64,000 nucleotides of DNA from Frankiales bacterium (GCA_016125335.1 WGLY01000020.1:1-64000); one strand, 5' to 3'; positions 1 through 8,269 are shown, numbered from the stretch's first letter. Numbers and translations are program-made. Notes: generated by a model from the sequence alone, not told the origin.

Positions 1-625
1 CCGGGTCATGCCGCGCGATCAGCTTGTCGAGGAACTTGCGCAGCTCCGAGGCAGTCAGGGTGCGGGCCTTCTCCAGCGCTTGGGTCTCGATCGTCGCGAG
101 GACCTCGGGATCCGTGAGGTAGCGGGTCTGGTCCACGAGGACGGCGCAGTGCCGCTCGGTGATCTCACCTGCCGCCAGCGCGGCACGGAACGCGGGGAAG
201 ACCTCCTTGAGCGCGAGTGCGCGGCCGATCTCCCTCGACGCGCCGTAGGCGCTGTTGCGGGTGGCGTAGGCGACCTCCTGCTCGGCCGCGGCCTCCGCGT
301 ACGCGTTGCTGACCCTCGGGTCCGGGCACGCCTTCCCAGCGAACGCCGCCTCCGCCGCCAGACGCAATGACGCCAGCCGGGCTTCGAGCCGTCCCACCAC
401 CGACAGGTAGTCGATCAGCTCGGCCGGCTCCGTGATCGCCTCGACGTCGACCTGCTCGAACAGGATCAGGTCGGTCGCGTCCACGGGCTGCTCGAGCAGC
501 GGCAGCAGTGCGCTGGGGTCGCCGGTCAGCCAGGCGATCGGGTCGTGGACGTCCCAGTCCGGGTGGAACCCGAGGCCCACCGGGCCGAACGAGGGGGCGG
601 TGTCCCGGTCGTCGACGACGGTCAT
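1..625 (-). CDS. DUF222 domain protein (HNH-endonuclease family), 3' part beyond window edge
   Basis: The reading frame starts at the ATG at 625 on the minus strand and runs open past position 1, so only the first 208 residues are visible. These show the alanine/leucine-rich helical DUF222 region found upstream of a C-terminal HNH nuclease in the actinobacterial REP13E12-like family (for example VVGRLEARLASLRLAAEAA, then TLTASELRKFLDKLIARHD). The HNH motif would lie outside the window and is not seen. A GGGAGG ribosome site sits about six bases before the ATG, which fixes the start. These genes are often multicopy in actinomycete genomes and their cellular role is not established. No neighbouring mobile-element gene is visible. 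Confidence 0.85.
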   Translation of the reverse strand, partial: MTVVDDRDTAPSFGPVGLGFHPDWDVHDPIAWLTGDPSALLPLLEQPVDATDLILFEQVDVEAITEPAELIDYLSVVGRLEARLASLRLAAEAAFAGKACPDPRVSNAYAEAAAEQEVAYATRNSAYGASREIGRALALKEVFPAFRAALAAGEITERHCAVLVDQTRYLTDPEVLATIETQALEKARTLTASELRKFLDKLIARHDP

Positions 626-670
626 CGGGCACCTCCCACAGGTTCGGCTGGGGTTCGAACGAATGTTGGA

Positions 671-699
671 ATGCTACCCGAGACCACTGACAGGCACAA
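671..699 (-). promoter_or_regulatory. Putative sigma-70-type promoter of the DUF222 gene
   Basis: On the minus strand, TTGTGC (694-699) and TAGCAT (671-676) are separated by exactly 17 bases in a locally AT-richer stretch. This would give an untranslated leader of about 38 bases before the ATG at 625. Predicted from sequence only. Confidence 0.45.
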
Positions 700-972
700 C
701 CCTCAATCCCCAGTATTTCCAAGGGATTTCGCCGTTCCGTCCTCCACAGCCTGTGGACGCCGGGACGGGCAGGTGAAAGCCCAGCCCGGGCTTGAGCGTG
801 GACGCGTCGCAGCGCACGACCGGGAGGTCGGGGGCGCGGAGGCCTCGTCGTAAGAGCCGTGAATGCTGCGAGAGCCGAGAGACGCGCAGCACGCGCCGTC
901 GATCGTCACCGGCTGGTGGACGTGCCCGCGCGGAGCCCCGTCGGAGGTGCTGCGACACGTGCCCGGACGCAC

Positions 973-1006
973 CTCGGGGCGGCCACCCGCAGGTGACCGC
1001 CCCGAG
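973..1006 (-). terminator. Terminator-like hairpin after the Bax-inhibitor gene
   Basis: Fourteen-base arms (973-986 and 993-1006, one mismatch) flank a six-base loop, 20 bases after the stop of the minus-strand gene at 1026. No U-tract follows, which is common for actinobacterial hairpin terminators. Confidence 0.5.
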
Positions 1007-1025
1007 AGGAGCGTGGCGCGCCGGA

Positions 1026-1769
1026 TCAGCGGTTGAGGATCGCCAGCAGGCGCAGGAGCTCGAGGTAGAGCCACACGATCGAGGACGCCAGCGCCATGCC
1101 GAGCGACCAGGACCACGAGCGCGGCGCACCGGCGGCGATGGCGTTGGCGGCGGCGCCGATGTCGACGAGCAGCGACCAGCAGGCCAGCGCGACGCCGACG
1201 GCGCACAGCACCAGGCCGATGCCGGACACGCCGTAGAAGCCCCACCCGCCGCCGACGCCGAACAGCGCGGCGACGATGTTGGCGATGCCGAGCAGGAAGT
1301 AGCCGATCATGACGCCGATGAACAGCTTGCCGGCGCGGCTCGCCCGCTTGCCGAAGGGCGTGGAGTACACGAGCAGCATGGCGACCGCGCCCGCGACGGT
1401 GCCGAGCACGGCCTGCGTGATGAGGGCGACGTTGTCGTTGTAGCCCGTGGTGGCCATGTGGGTGAAGGCGCCCATCATGAGGCCGAGCAGGGCGCTGTAG
1501 CCGAGCGCGAGACCGGGGCTCACCGGCGAGCGCCGCGCGACGTAGAACCCGGCGGCCATGAGGACGACGATCAGGCCCAGGTAGAGGACGATGCTCCCGC
1601 TCAGGAACAGCCAGCCGGGAACGGCGGCGACGATCGCGATGCCCAGGCAGGCGGCGGTCGCGACGATGACGTCCGGGAGCTGGACCGTCTCGGTCGTGGT
1701 CGTCATCGAGGTGCGAGCAGGGCCGTCCTTGAGGGCCTTCTCCACCTCGGCCAGCATCTGGTTGGCCAC
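1026..1769 (-). CDS. Bax inhibitor-1 / YccA family membrane protein
   Basis: This 247-residue protein has a short cytosolic N-terminus (MANQMLAEVEKALKDG) followed by about seven hydrophobic segments. The C-terminus SSIVWLYLELLRLLAILNR is the typical end of the Bax1-I/YccA family, which includes calcium-leak channels and FtsH-linked YccA-type proteins. Length and topology fit the actinobacterial branch. The specific function is unknown, and a role in membrane or ion homeostasis is only family inference. The gene is monocistronic, with a hairpin just downstream at 973-1006. Its divergent side faces the arsenic regulator gene across 146 bp. Confidence 0.88.
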   Translation of the reverse strand: MANQMLAEVEKALKDGPARTSMTTTTETVQLPDVIVATAACLGIAIVAAVPGWLFLSGSIVLYLGLIVVLMAAGFYVARRSPVSPGLALGYSALLGLMMGAFTHMATTGYNDNVALITQAVLGTVAGAVAMLLVYSTPFGKRASRAGKLFIGVMIGYFLLGIANIVAALFGVGGGWGFYGVSGIGLVLCAVGVALACWSLLVDIGAAANAIAAGAPRSWSWSLGMALASSIVWLYLELLRLLAILNR

Positions 1770-1915
1770 GCGGACTCCATCTGTCGGGGGTGTCGGGACC
1801 GGCCCGCACCCTCTGCGGCGAGCGCTGCTCTGCAGCGATCACTCCGATGATAACCGGGGGTCCGGAATCCGGCCCGGGCGTCGCCGCAGGCAGGGGCGTC
1901 CTTCGCCCCCGCCGA

Positions 1916-2287
1916 TCAGCGGAAGACGGCCGCGATCTCCGCGAGCCGCTCCGGGACGACGGAGTACCAGGCCCACGTCCCGCGGCGCTCGCGCCTCACG
2001 AGACCTGCTTCGCCGAGCACCTTGAGGTGGTGCGACACCGTGGGCTGGCTGAGCCCGAGCGGCTCGGTCAGGTCGCACACGCAGGCCTCGCCGGAGTCGG
2101 CGTCGCGCAGCAGCGCGAGCAGCTGGAGCCGGGCCGGATCGGCCACGGCTTTGAGCAGCGCGGCCAGCGCCTCGGCCGTGCCGCGGTCCATCGGCTCCGC
2201 GATGCCCGTGGGGCAGCACTCGGGCCCCGAGAGCAGCGGCAGCGCGGTGCGGTGAGCGGGCCGCGTACGGGTGCGGGCAGCCGGCAC
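1916..2287 (-). CDS. arsR: ArsR/SmtB-family arsenic-responsive repressor
   Basis: A 123-residue winged-helix repressor with the ArsR helix-turn-helix (LSQPTVSHHLKVLGEAGLV). It has two cysteine pairs: ECCPTG near residues 24-25 and ACVCDL at 69-71. Paired N-terminal cysteines plus a cysteine in the recognition-helix region resemble the As(III)/Sb(III) site of Corynebacterium-type ArsR rather than the E. coli type; this comparison is from memory. The GTG at 2287 is chosen because AGGAGG lies five bases upstream; an in-frame upstream codon at 2341 has no such site. It is divergent from arsI, arsC and the MIP channel gene. Operator-like repeats lie between, so it probably represses that operon and itself. 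Confidence 0.9.
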   Translation of the reverse strand: MPAARTRTRPAHRTALPLLSGPECCPTGIAEPMDRGTAEALAALLKAVADPARLQLLALLRDADSGEACVCDLTEPLGLSQPTVSHHLKVLGEAGLVRRERRGTWAWYSVVPERLAEIAAVFR

Positions 2288-2307
2288 GGGTTCCTCCTCG
2301 CCGTCCC

Positions 2308-2373
2308 TTGCATCGATGGTCGTCGATGTCCTACGGTGCATCGACCGTCATCAACATAGACCATGATCGATGC
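2308..2373. promoter_or_regulatory. Divergent ars control region with operator-like repeats
   Basis: CATCGA (2311-2316) and TCGATG (2323-2328) form a perfect inverted repeat with a six-base spacer. A second pair, GCATCGA (2338-2344) and TCGATGC (2367-2373), flanks 22 bases. A possible plus-strand promoter is TTGCAT (2308-2313), 18 bases, TACGGT (2332-2337), so the first dyad would overlap the -35 element and spacer. This placement fits repression by the adjacent ArsR but is untested. Confidence 0.6.
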
Positions 2374-2383
2374 AGGAGTCACG

Positions 2384-2890
2384 ATGGCACGTGTGCAGCT
2401 CGCCCTCAACGTCGCGGACCTCGAGGCGTCGGTCGCCTTCTACTCGACGCTGTTCGGCGTCGAGCCGCACAAGCGGCGTCCTGGCTACGCGAACTTCGCG
2501 ATCGACGAGCCGCCGCTCAAGCTGGTCCTCATCGAGGTGCCGGCCGAGGCGCGCGGGGCCGGCGTGCACGGGGCGCTCAACCACCTCGGCGTGGAGGTCG
2601 CCTCCACCGAGGAGGTAGAGGCCGGTGCCGCACGGCTGTCGGCCGCCGGACTGGCCACCTTCGACGAGAAGGACACCACCTGCTGCTACGCGCTGCAGGA
2701 CAAGGTGTGGGTGCACGACCCGGCCGGCGCGCCCTGGGAGCTGTACGTCGTCAAGGACGACGACCCCGCCGGCGCCCGCCCGGCCACGGCGTCGCTCCCG
2801 CTGCTCGAGCTGGCCGGCGACGGCACCTGCTGCACGTCGACGCCGGTCCCCGCCGGCGCCGAGCCGGAGTCCGTCACCGCCTGCTGCTGA
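2384..2890 (+). CDS. arsI: ArsI/CadI-family metalloenzyme (VOC fold)
   Basis: A 168-residue glyoxalase/bleomycin-resistance (VOC) fold protein. It opens with VQLALNVADLEASVAFYSTL and contains the diagnostic cysteine pair in TTCCYALQDKVWVHDP, followed by PWELYVV. ArsI enzymes cleave the C-As bond of trivalent organoarsenicals, and the closely related CadI proteins are metal-induced. The Cys-Cys pair and vicinal histidines are the expected metal/arsenic site. The tail carries extra Cys pairs (DGTCCTS and TACC), typical of the family. The ATG at 2384 is preferred because GGAG precedes it; the ATG at 2363 lies inside the operator repeats. It is the first gene of a tight operon with arsC. Confidence 0.88.
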   Translation: MARVQLALNVADLEASVAFYSTLFGVEPHKRRPGYANFAIDEPPLKLVLIEVPAEARGAGVHGALNHLGVEVASTEEVEAGAARLSAAGLATFDEKDTTCCYALQDKVWVHDPAGAPWELYVVKDDDPAGARPATASLPLLELAGDGTCCTSTPVPAGAEPESVTACC

Positions 2891-2903
2891 GGAGCGAGCC
2901 ACC

Positions 2904-3314
2904 GTGCCCGACACCACGTCCGTCCTGTTCGTCTGCGTCCACAACGCGGGCCGCTCGCAGATGGCCGCGGCCTACCTCGCGGCGCTCGCCGGCGACCGTG
3001 TGCAGGTGCGCTCGGCCGGCTCGGCGCCCGCCGACTCGCTCAACCCCGCGGTGGTCGAGGCCATGCTCGAGGACGGCATCGACATCTCGGCGGAGTCCCC
3101 GAAGATCCTCACCACCGAGGCCGTGCAGGACTCCGACTACGTCATCACGATGGGGTGCGGCGACACCTGCCCGTTCTTCCCCGGCAAGACCTACCTCGAC
3201 TGGGAGCTCGACGACCCGGCCGGCCGCGGGGTGGAGGCGGTGCGACCGATCCGCGACGAGATCCGCCGTCGCATCGAGGCGCTGGTCGCCGAGATCGACG
3301 CGGCCGCGACGTGA
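2904..3314 (+). CDS. arsC: Arsenate reductase, low-molecular-weight phosphatase family
   Basis: A 136-residue LMW-PTPase-fold protein. The N-terminal loop VCVHNAGRSQMAAAYL is the arsenate-binding site with its nucleophilic cysteine and closing arginine. The C-terminal half has GCGDTCPFFPGK and DWELDDPAG, typical of actinobacterial ArsC. Such enzymes reduce As(V) to As(III). In mycothiol producers they use mycothiol/mycoredoxin, which fits the mycothiol amidase gene elsewhere in this window, although the reductant here is inferred. The GTG at 2904 follows GAGGAGCGAGCCACC. It is separated by 13 bases from arsI and overlaps the channel gene by four bases, implying coupled translation. Confidence 0.92.
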   Translation: MPDTTSVLFVCVHNAGRSQMAAAYLAALAGDRVQVRSAGSAPADSLNPAVVEAMLEDGIDISAESPKILTTEAVQDSDYVITMGCGDTCPFFPGKTYLDWELDDPAGRGVEAVRPIRDEIRRRIEALVAEIDAAAT

Positions 3315-4024
3315 TCGCGACGCCCTTGGGGCGTCGGCTGCTCGCCGAGGCACTCGGCGCCGGGCTGCTCGTGGCCGCCGTCGTCGGCTCCGGGATCATG
3401 GCCGAGCGGCTCTCGCCCGGTGACGCCGGCCTCGCCCTGATGGAGAACGCCGTCGCCACGGGCGGTGCCCTCGTGGTGCTCATCGCGCTGCTCGGCCCCG
3501 TCTCCGGGGCGCACCTGAACCCGGTCGTCTCCCTCGTGGAGGGGTGGCTGGGCGGCCTGCCGTGGCGCGAGGTGCCGGCGTACGTCGCGGCGCAGGTGGC
3601 CGGCGCGTGCCTGGGTGCCGTGGTGGCCAACCTCATGTTCGGGCTCTCCGCGGTGAGCGTGTCGACCCACGACCGCAGCGGCCCGGGCGCGCTGCTCTCC
3701 GAGGTGGTCGCGACCGCCGGGCTGCTGCTGGTGGTGATCGGGCTCGTGCGCGGTGGACGGTCCGCCTGGGTGGCACCTTCGGTCGCGGCCTACATCGTGG
3801 CCGCCTACTGGTTCACGGCGTCGACGTCGTTCGCCAACCCGGCCGTCGCCGTGGCCCGCACTCTCTCCGACACCATCGCCGGCATCGCGCCGTCGAGCGT
3901 GCCGGGGTTCGTGGCGGCGGAGGTGGTGGGTGCGGTGCTCGGCACCGCGACGGCGCTCGTGCTCTGGCCCGTGCACTCGACCGCGCCCGCGGTCGCGGTG
4001 GAGGTCGTCGCGCCCGTGGACTAG
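3311..4024 (+). CDS. MIP/aquaporin-family channel, probable arsenite exporter
   Basis: A 237-residue membrane protein with six hydrophobic segments and the two pore half-helices of the MIP family: GAHLNPVVSL (an NPV variant of the usual NPA) and FANPAVAVAR (NPA). The GTG start at 3311 overlaps the arsC stop. Its place as last gene of an ars operon suggests the AqpS-like role, passive efflux of arsenite formed by ArsC; no arsB or acr3 pump is present locally. It lacks a long hydrophilic domain. A general glycerol or water channel is the alternative. A strong hairpin follows at 4040-4085. Confidence 0.88.
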   Translation: MIATPLGRRLLAEALGAGLLVAAVVGSGIMAERLSPGDAGLALMENAVATGGALVVLIALLGPVSGAHLNPVVSLVEGWLGGLPWREVPAYVAAQVAGACLGAVVANLMFGLSAVSVSTHDRSGPGALLSEVVATAGLLLVVIGLVRGGRSAWVAPSVAAYIVAAYWFTASTSFANPAVAVARTLSDTIAGIAPSSVPGFVAAEVVGAVLGTATALVLWPVHSTAPAVAVEVVAPVD

Positions 4025-4039
4025 CCCGCGGACGGCGAA

Positions 4040-4085
4040 GCCCCGCTCCGCGCCGCCCGGGGTGCCGGGCGAGGTGGAGCGGGGC
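4040..4085 (+). terminator. Terminator-like hairpin after the ars operon
   Basis: Perfect ten-base arms GCCCCGCTCC (4040-4049) and GGAGCGGGGC (4076-4085) enclose a GC-rich insert that can itself fold. It lies 15 bases after the channel-gene stop. Confidence 0.6.
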
Positions 4086-4127
4086 CTCGGGCCGCCGTCG
4101 TCGACGCAGGTCGACGCAGCGGGTGGG

Positions 4128-4355
4128 TCAGCCGAGCTTGCGGTGCGCGCGCACCATGTCGGCCTCGTGCACGATGGCGGTGGCGAACCCGTGCGAGAGC
4201 CCGTGCTCGTCGCGCAGCCAGTTGACCTTCTCGTCGAACCGGGAGAACGAGGGGCCGTCCTCGAGCGCGCGCATCCAGTCCTTGAGGTCGCGGCCGGTGG
4301 CCGTGGGGAGGCGGTCGACGAGCTGCTGGTGGGTCTCCTCGGAGTGACGGATCAT
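4128..4355 (-). CDS. Small DUF4287-type protein
   Basis: A 75-residue protein, MIRHSEETHQQL then LKDWMRALEDGPSFSRFDEKV and LSHGFATAIVHEADMVR. The pattern of an N-terminal helix, a central W.....G..SF.E...WL block and a histidine-rich C-terminal helix matches the DUF4287 family of small cytosolic proteins of unknown function. The ATG at 4355 is preceded by GGAG at a good distance, and translating further upstream has no support. It is convergent with the ars operon and stands alone. Confidence 0.75.
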   Translation of the reverse strand: MIRHSEETHQQLVDRLPTATGRDLKDWMRALEDGPSFSRFDEKVNWLRDEHGLSHGFATAIVHEADMVRAHRKLG

Positions 4356-4463
4356 CGACGTCTCCTGTGCTCGGGCCGGTGTGCTGACCCACCGTAGCCC
4401 GGCCGGGTGCCGCTTGGGCAGGCCAACCGACCGATTCGTGGACGCCTCTGGGAGGCTCCTGGC

Positions 4464-4823
4464 GTGGACCAGGACGCCGACCCCGCGCAGGCCGCGCGGA
4501 CCCAGCTCGAGCGCACCGTCGACCGGGTCCGGGCGATGGGCCTGGCCCGCCTCGAGGCCTCGTTCGAGCCCGAGCCGACCCGCGCCGAGGCGGTGCGGCG
4601 GGCGGCCCAGCGGCTGGCCGACCTCGCCGCCGCGCTCGAGGACGAGCCGGTGCGGCCAGTGCCGGTGCTGGCCGTCCACGCGGTGGGCGACCAGCTGGCC
4701 GTGTGCGGCCACGACCTGCTCGACGCCGCGGCCGGGCCCGCTGCAACGGACCGTGCGGAGGCGGCCCGGGCGGCCCTCGTGGAGGCGGCCGACGTCCTGC
4801 TGGACCTGCGCCGCCGCCTGTGA
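4464..4823 (+). CDS. Hypothetical alpha-helical protein
   Basis: A 119-residue alanine- and arginine-rich protein that I do not recognise. It appears entirely helical: an N-terminal segment with LERTVDRVRAMGLARLE, a middle segment RRAAQRLADLAAALED, a short stretch PVPVLAVHAVGDQLAVCGHD, and a C-terminal helix ending DVLLDLRRRL. The GTG at 4464 is preferred because GGGAGG lies about ten bases upstream; an ATG at 4407 is in frame but has no ribosome site. Codon third positions are strongly GC, as expected of a real gene here. No signal peptide or membrane segment is seen. Confidence 0.65.
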   Translation: MDQDADPAQAARTQLERTVDRVRAMGLARLEASFEPEPTRAEAVRRAAQRLADLAAALEDEPVRPVPVLAVHAVGDQLAVCGHDLLDAAAGPAATDRAEAARAALVEAADVLLDLRRRL

Positions 4824-4845
4824 CCCGACGCCCTGGCCAGAGCTC

Positions 4846-5730
4846 TCAGGCGCCGGGGAGGGCCGGCACCGGGCCCGTGCCCGACTCCGGGCGGGCCAGG
4901 CCCACAGCCTCGAGGACGTCGGGCAGCATGGCGTGGGCGCACGCGGCGTAGCCCTCGGCGGAGGGGTGGAACCGGTCGGCCGAGAAGTACACCTCGGGCT
5001 CGGCCGCGAACAGGGCGCCGATCTTCTCGGCGAGGGGCACCGGGCGCCCGCCCGCTCGGCGCACCCCGATGTCCTGCGCGGCGGCGAGCTCGCGCGACAT
5101 CCGGCCGGCCACCTGGCGCAGCGGCGCGGCGATCGGCCGCACGGTGCCGAGGTCCGGGCAGGTGCCGACGACGACCTCGCTGCCCGCCTCGCGCAGGCGG
5201 GCCACGGCCTCGCTGAGCAGCTGGACGGACTTCTGCGGCCGCACCAGGTGCGTGACGTCGTTGGCGCCGATCATGATCACGGCCACGTGCGGGCGGACGG
5301 CGAGCACTCGCTCCACCTGAGCCTCGAGGTCGCGGCTCTGGGCCCCCACGACGGCGACGTTGGTGAGCAGCACCGGCCGGTGCGAGGCGGCCGCGAGCTC
5401 GGCCGCGAGCCGGCCGCCGGCGGTGCCCTGCGCGTGCTCGGCGCCGAGGCCGGCCGCGCCGGAGTCCCCGAGCACGGCCAGGCGCAGCGAGGTGCCGCGC
5501 GCGGCGTCCGAGCCGGGGGGCAGGTAGCGGCCGTCGGCGTACGGCGGGACACCGCGACGGGGGCCGATCGCCCGCCGCGCCTGGCGCGCCTGGACGACCA
5601 TCACGCCCACCGCCGCCCCCGCCACCGCGGTGCCGACGCCGAGCAGCCCGCCGCCGCCCTTGGCGGCGGCGGACGCGATACGGCGCACCCGCTCGTCGCG
5701 GATCGGCAGCACCGGGAAGGTCGCGGGCAC
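4846..5730 (-). CDS. SGNH/GDSL-type lipase/esterase, membrane-anchored
   Basis: A protein of about 294 residues with an N-terminal hydrophobic segment (GGGLLGVGTAVAGAAVGVMV) followed by a SGNH hydrolase domain. Block I is LAVLGDSGAAGLGAE (catalytic Ser), block III is IMIGANDVTHLV, and block V is SADRFHPSAEGYA with the Asp/His pair. The enzyme is therefore probably anchored in or exported across the membrane and hydrolyses an ester; the substrate is unknown. The GTG at 5730 is chosen for GGGAGG eight bases upstream; GTG at 5736 is only two bases from the same site. It is divergent from cystathionine beta-synthase. Confidence 0.85.
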   Translation of the reverse strand: MPATFPVLPIRDERVRRIASAAAKGGGGLLGVGTAVAGAAVGVMVVQARQARRAIGPRRGVPPYADGRYLPPGSDAARGTSLRLAVLGDSGAAGLGAEHAQGTAGGRLAAELAAASHRPVLLTNVAVVGAQSRDLEAQVERVLAVRPHVAVIMIGANDVTHLVRPQKSVQLLSEAVARLREAGSEVVVGTCPDLGTVRPIAAPLRQVAGRMSRELAAAQDIGVRRAGGRPVPLAEKIGALFAAEPEVYFSADRFHPSAEGYAACAHAMLPDVLEAVGLARPESGTGPVPALPGA

Positions 5731-5902
5731 GGCCACATCCTCCCCTCTGGGTCCGACGTATGCACCGCTGTTCGGGCCCGTCCTGTGGGCCTCGCCACGT
5801 CCGGCGCGTCGACCCGGCCGCTTCGCCGTCCCCCGCGCGTGCCGCGACAGCGTGCGCCGCTCGAGGCGGGACCACCCCTCGCGGGCGGCTAGGGTCGGCG
5901 CC

Positions 5903-7276
5903 ATGCAGGTCTACGACAGCGTGGTCGAGCTGATCGGGCACACGCCCCTGGTGCGGCTCCACTCGGTGACGGCCCATCTCGGCCCCGACGCCCCGGACGT
6001 CCTGGCGAAGGTCGAGTACCTCAACCCCGGCGGCTCCGTGAAGGACCGCATCGCCACCCGCATGATCGAGGCCGCCGAGGCCTCCGGCGAGCTCCAGCCG
6101 GGGGGAACGATCGTCGAGCCGACGAGCGGCAACACCGGTGTCGGTCTCGCGATCGTGGCGCAGCGCAAGGGCTACCGCTGCATCTTCGTGTGCCCGGACA
6201 AGGTCAGCGCCGACAAGCAGAACGTGCTGCGCGCCTACGGCGCCGAGGTGGTCGTGTGCCCCACGGCCGTCGACCCCGAGGACCCGCGCTCCTACTACTC
6301 GGTGTCCGACCGCCTGGTGCAGGAGGTGCCGGGCGCCTGGAAGCCGGACCAGTACTCCAACCCGCACAACCCCCGGTCGCACTACGAGACCACCGGTCCT
6401 GAGCTGTGGGAGCAGACCGACGGGCGCATCACGCACTTCGTCGCCGGGGTCGGCACGGGCGGCACCATCAGCGGCACCGGCCGCTACCTCAAGGACGTCA
6501 GCGACGGCCGGGTGCGGGTGATCGGCGCCGACCCGGTCGGCTCGGTCTACTCCGGCGGCACCGGCCGCCCCTACCTCGTGGAGGGCGTCGGCGAGGACTT
6601 CTGGCCGACGACGTACGACCGCACGGTGGCCGACGAGATCGTCGCGGTGTCCGACCGCGACTCGTTCCTCATGACCCGCCGGCTCGCGCGCGAGGAGGGC
6701 CTGCTCGTGGGCGGCTCGTGCGGCATGGCCGTGCAGGCCGCGCTCGAGGTCGCCGCCCGCGCCGCCAAGGACGACGTCGTCGTCGTGCTCCTGCCCGACG
6801 GCGGCCGCGGCTACCTGTCCAAGGTCTTCAACGACGAGTGGATGGCCGACTACGGGTTCCTCCAGACCTCGGGCGAGCGCACCGTGGGCGACGTGCTGCG
6901 CAGCAAGTCCGTCGACCTCCCGCAGCTGGTGCACACGCACCCGCAGGAGACGGTGCGCGAGGCGATCGACATCCTGCGCACCTACGCCGTGTCGCAGATG
7001 CCCGTGGTGCGCGCCGAGCCGCCGGTGAAGGCCGCCGAGGTGGTGGGCTCCGTCGTCGACCGCGACCTGCTCGACGCGCTGTTCGAGGGGCGGGCGCACC
7101 TGTCGGACCCGGTCGAGAAGCACATGAGCGCCGGGCTGCCGATGATCGGCTCCGGCGAGCCCGTGGCCGCGGCGGTCTCGGCGCTGGAGAAGGCCGACGC
7201 CGCGATCGTGGTCGACGACGGTCTGCCGGCCGGCGTGGTGACCCGGCAGGACCTCCTGCACTACCTGTCCAGCTGA
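5903..7276 (+). CDS. cbs: Cystathionine beta-synthase
   Basis: A 457-residue PLP enzyme. The catalytic domain begins IGHTPLVRL, has the PLP lysine in NPGGSVKDRIA, the substrate loop EPTSGNTGVGLA, the phosphate-binding glycines GVGTGGTISGTG and the C-terminal PDGGRGYLSK. From about residue 335 a pair of CBS domains follows (TVGDVLRSKSVDLPQLV onward), as in full-length two-part enzymes. It condenses serine or O-acetylserine with homocysteine (transsulfuration). A cystathionine gamma-synthase-family gene lies at 23207, so both cystathionine-handling steps are present in the window but not in one operon. The ATG at 5903 starts at the family N-terminus; no strong ribosome site precedes it. Confidence 0.95.
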   Translation: MQVYDSVVELIGHTPLVRLHSVTAHLGPDAPDVLAKVEYLNPGGSVKDRIATRMIEAAEASGELQPGGTIVEPTSGNTGVGLAIVAQRKGYRCIFVCPDKVSADKQNVLRAYGAEVVVCPTAVDPEDPRSYYSVSDRLVQEVPGAWKPDQYSNPHNPRSHYETTGPELWEQTDGRITHFVAGVGTGGTISGTGRYLKDVSDGRVRVIGADPVGSVYSGGTGRPYLVEGVGEDFWPTTYDRTVADEIVAVSDRDSFLMTRRLAREEGLLVGGSCGMAVQAALEVAARAAKDDVVVVLLPDGGRGYLSKVFNDEWMADYGFLQTSGERTVGDVLRSKSVDLPQLVHTHPQETVREAIDILRTYAVSQMPVVRAEPPVKAAEVVGSVVDRDLLDALFEGRAHLSDPVEKHMSAGLPMIGSGEPVAAAVSALEKADAAIVVDDGLPAGVVTRQDLLHYLSS

Positions 7277-7378
7277 GCGCCGGCGGCGACGCGCCGTCAC
7301 CCGCCCGGCGCGCGGCCGGAACCTTTCCGCACGACGGGGTCGTTAGGCTCGCGACGACGGCCCGACCGAGGGGGACCA

Positions 7379-8269
7379 GTGCCCGACCAGCCCGACACGC
7401 CCGACCAGGGCGGCGCGCAGGGGAAGCCCGGCAAGCCGGGGAAGTCCGGCAAGCCCGGGAAGCAGGACGCCCGCTCCACCCGGGAGAAGGCGGCCGCCGC
7501 CCGCGCCGAGGCGCTGCGCGCCGAGCGGGCCCGTCAGCGCCGCACCTCGATCCTCATCGGGCTCGGGCTCGTGGTGCTCGTGGGGCTCATCGTCGGCGCC
7601 GTCGTCTGGAACAACGCGCAGTCCTCCACCCCCAGCGGCTCGGTCACGCTTCCCGCCCCCGACCCCGGCGCCGCCCTCCCCACGGGAGTGCTCGGCAGCG
7701 ACTCCGACACGGCCTACGGCTATCCCCTCGACCCAGCGGCGGGCACGCCGGTCCTCCAGGTGTGGGAGGACTTCCAGTGCCCCATCTGCAAGGAGTTCGA
7801 GGCGACCTACGGCAGCAGCCTGAAGAAGCTCGCGCAGGACGGGACCGTGAAGGTGGTCTACCGCCCGACCATCTTTCTGGACTACAGCCAGCTGGGGCTG
7901 GGCACCGACCACGCGTCCGCCCGCGCCACGTCCGCATGGGGCTGCGCCATCGACGCCGGCGTCGGCGAGGCCTACCACTCCACGGTGTTCGCCAACCAGC
8001 CCACCGAGGGCGTGGGCTACACACAGGACGTGCTGAAGCAGTTCGGGGCCACGGCCGGCCTGAGCGGGGGAGCGCTCACGACCTTCGACTCGTGCGTCGA
8101 CCAGCAGACCTACCTGGGCTGGGCGTCGAACTCCTACCAGGCCTTCCAGGACAACGGGATCCCCGGGACGCCCAACCTGGTGCTCAACGGCAAGGAGCTG
8201 CCCGACTCGGTGCGCGGGCTGTCGCCGGCGGACTTCGTCGCCTACATCACGCAGCACCGCAACGACTGA
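7379..8269 (+). CDS. Membrane-anchored DsbA-family thiol-disulfide protein
   Basis: A 296-residue protein with a lysine/glycine/proline-rich cytosolic tail containing four GKPGK/GKSGK-like units (residues about 12-30). A charged helix and one transmembrane segment (ILIGLGLVVLVGLIVGAVVW) follow, then an exported thioredoxin-fold domain with the active-site pair in EDFQCPICKEFE (CPIC). The cis-proline loop GIPGTPNLVLNGK is present. This is the actinobacterial DsbA/DSBA-like type that acts outside the membrane. A third and fourth Cys (WGCAID, DSCVDQ) could form a structural disulfide. The GTG start follows a G-rich site. No DsbB or VKOR partner is adjacent. Confidence 0.9.
   Translation: MPDQPDTPDQGGAQGKPGKPGKSGKPGKQDARSTREKAAAARAEALRAERARQRRTSILIGLGLVVLVGLIVGAVVWNNAQSSTPSGSVTLPAPDPGAALPTGVLGSDSDTAYGYPLDPAAGTPVLQVWEDFQCPICKEFEATYGSSLKKLAQDGTVKVVYRPTIFLDYSQLGLGTDHASARATSAWGCAIDAGVGEAYHSTVFANQPTEGVGYTQDVLKQFGATAGLSGGALTTFDSCVDQQTYLGWASNSYQAFQDNGIPGTPNLVLNGKELPDSVRGLSPADFVAYITQHRND

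Larger units (their letters stand above)
626..1025. other. 400-bp intergenic region
   Basis: No convincing gene is seen on either strand. The stretch holds the promoter-like site at 671-699 and the hairpin at 973-1006. The remainder is GC-rich sequence without recognisable motifs. Confidence 0.5.

Noticed and set aside
1-625. DUF222/HNH gene as evidence of a mobile element at the window edge
   Set aside because: Such genes are common chromosomal multicopy genes in actinobacteria, and no recombinase or repeat is visible here.
674-1129. Minus-strand open frame of 151 codons spanning 626-1025
   Set aside because: It runs into the start of the Bax-inhibitor coding region in another frame, has no ribosome site and has no recognisable protein similarity.
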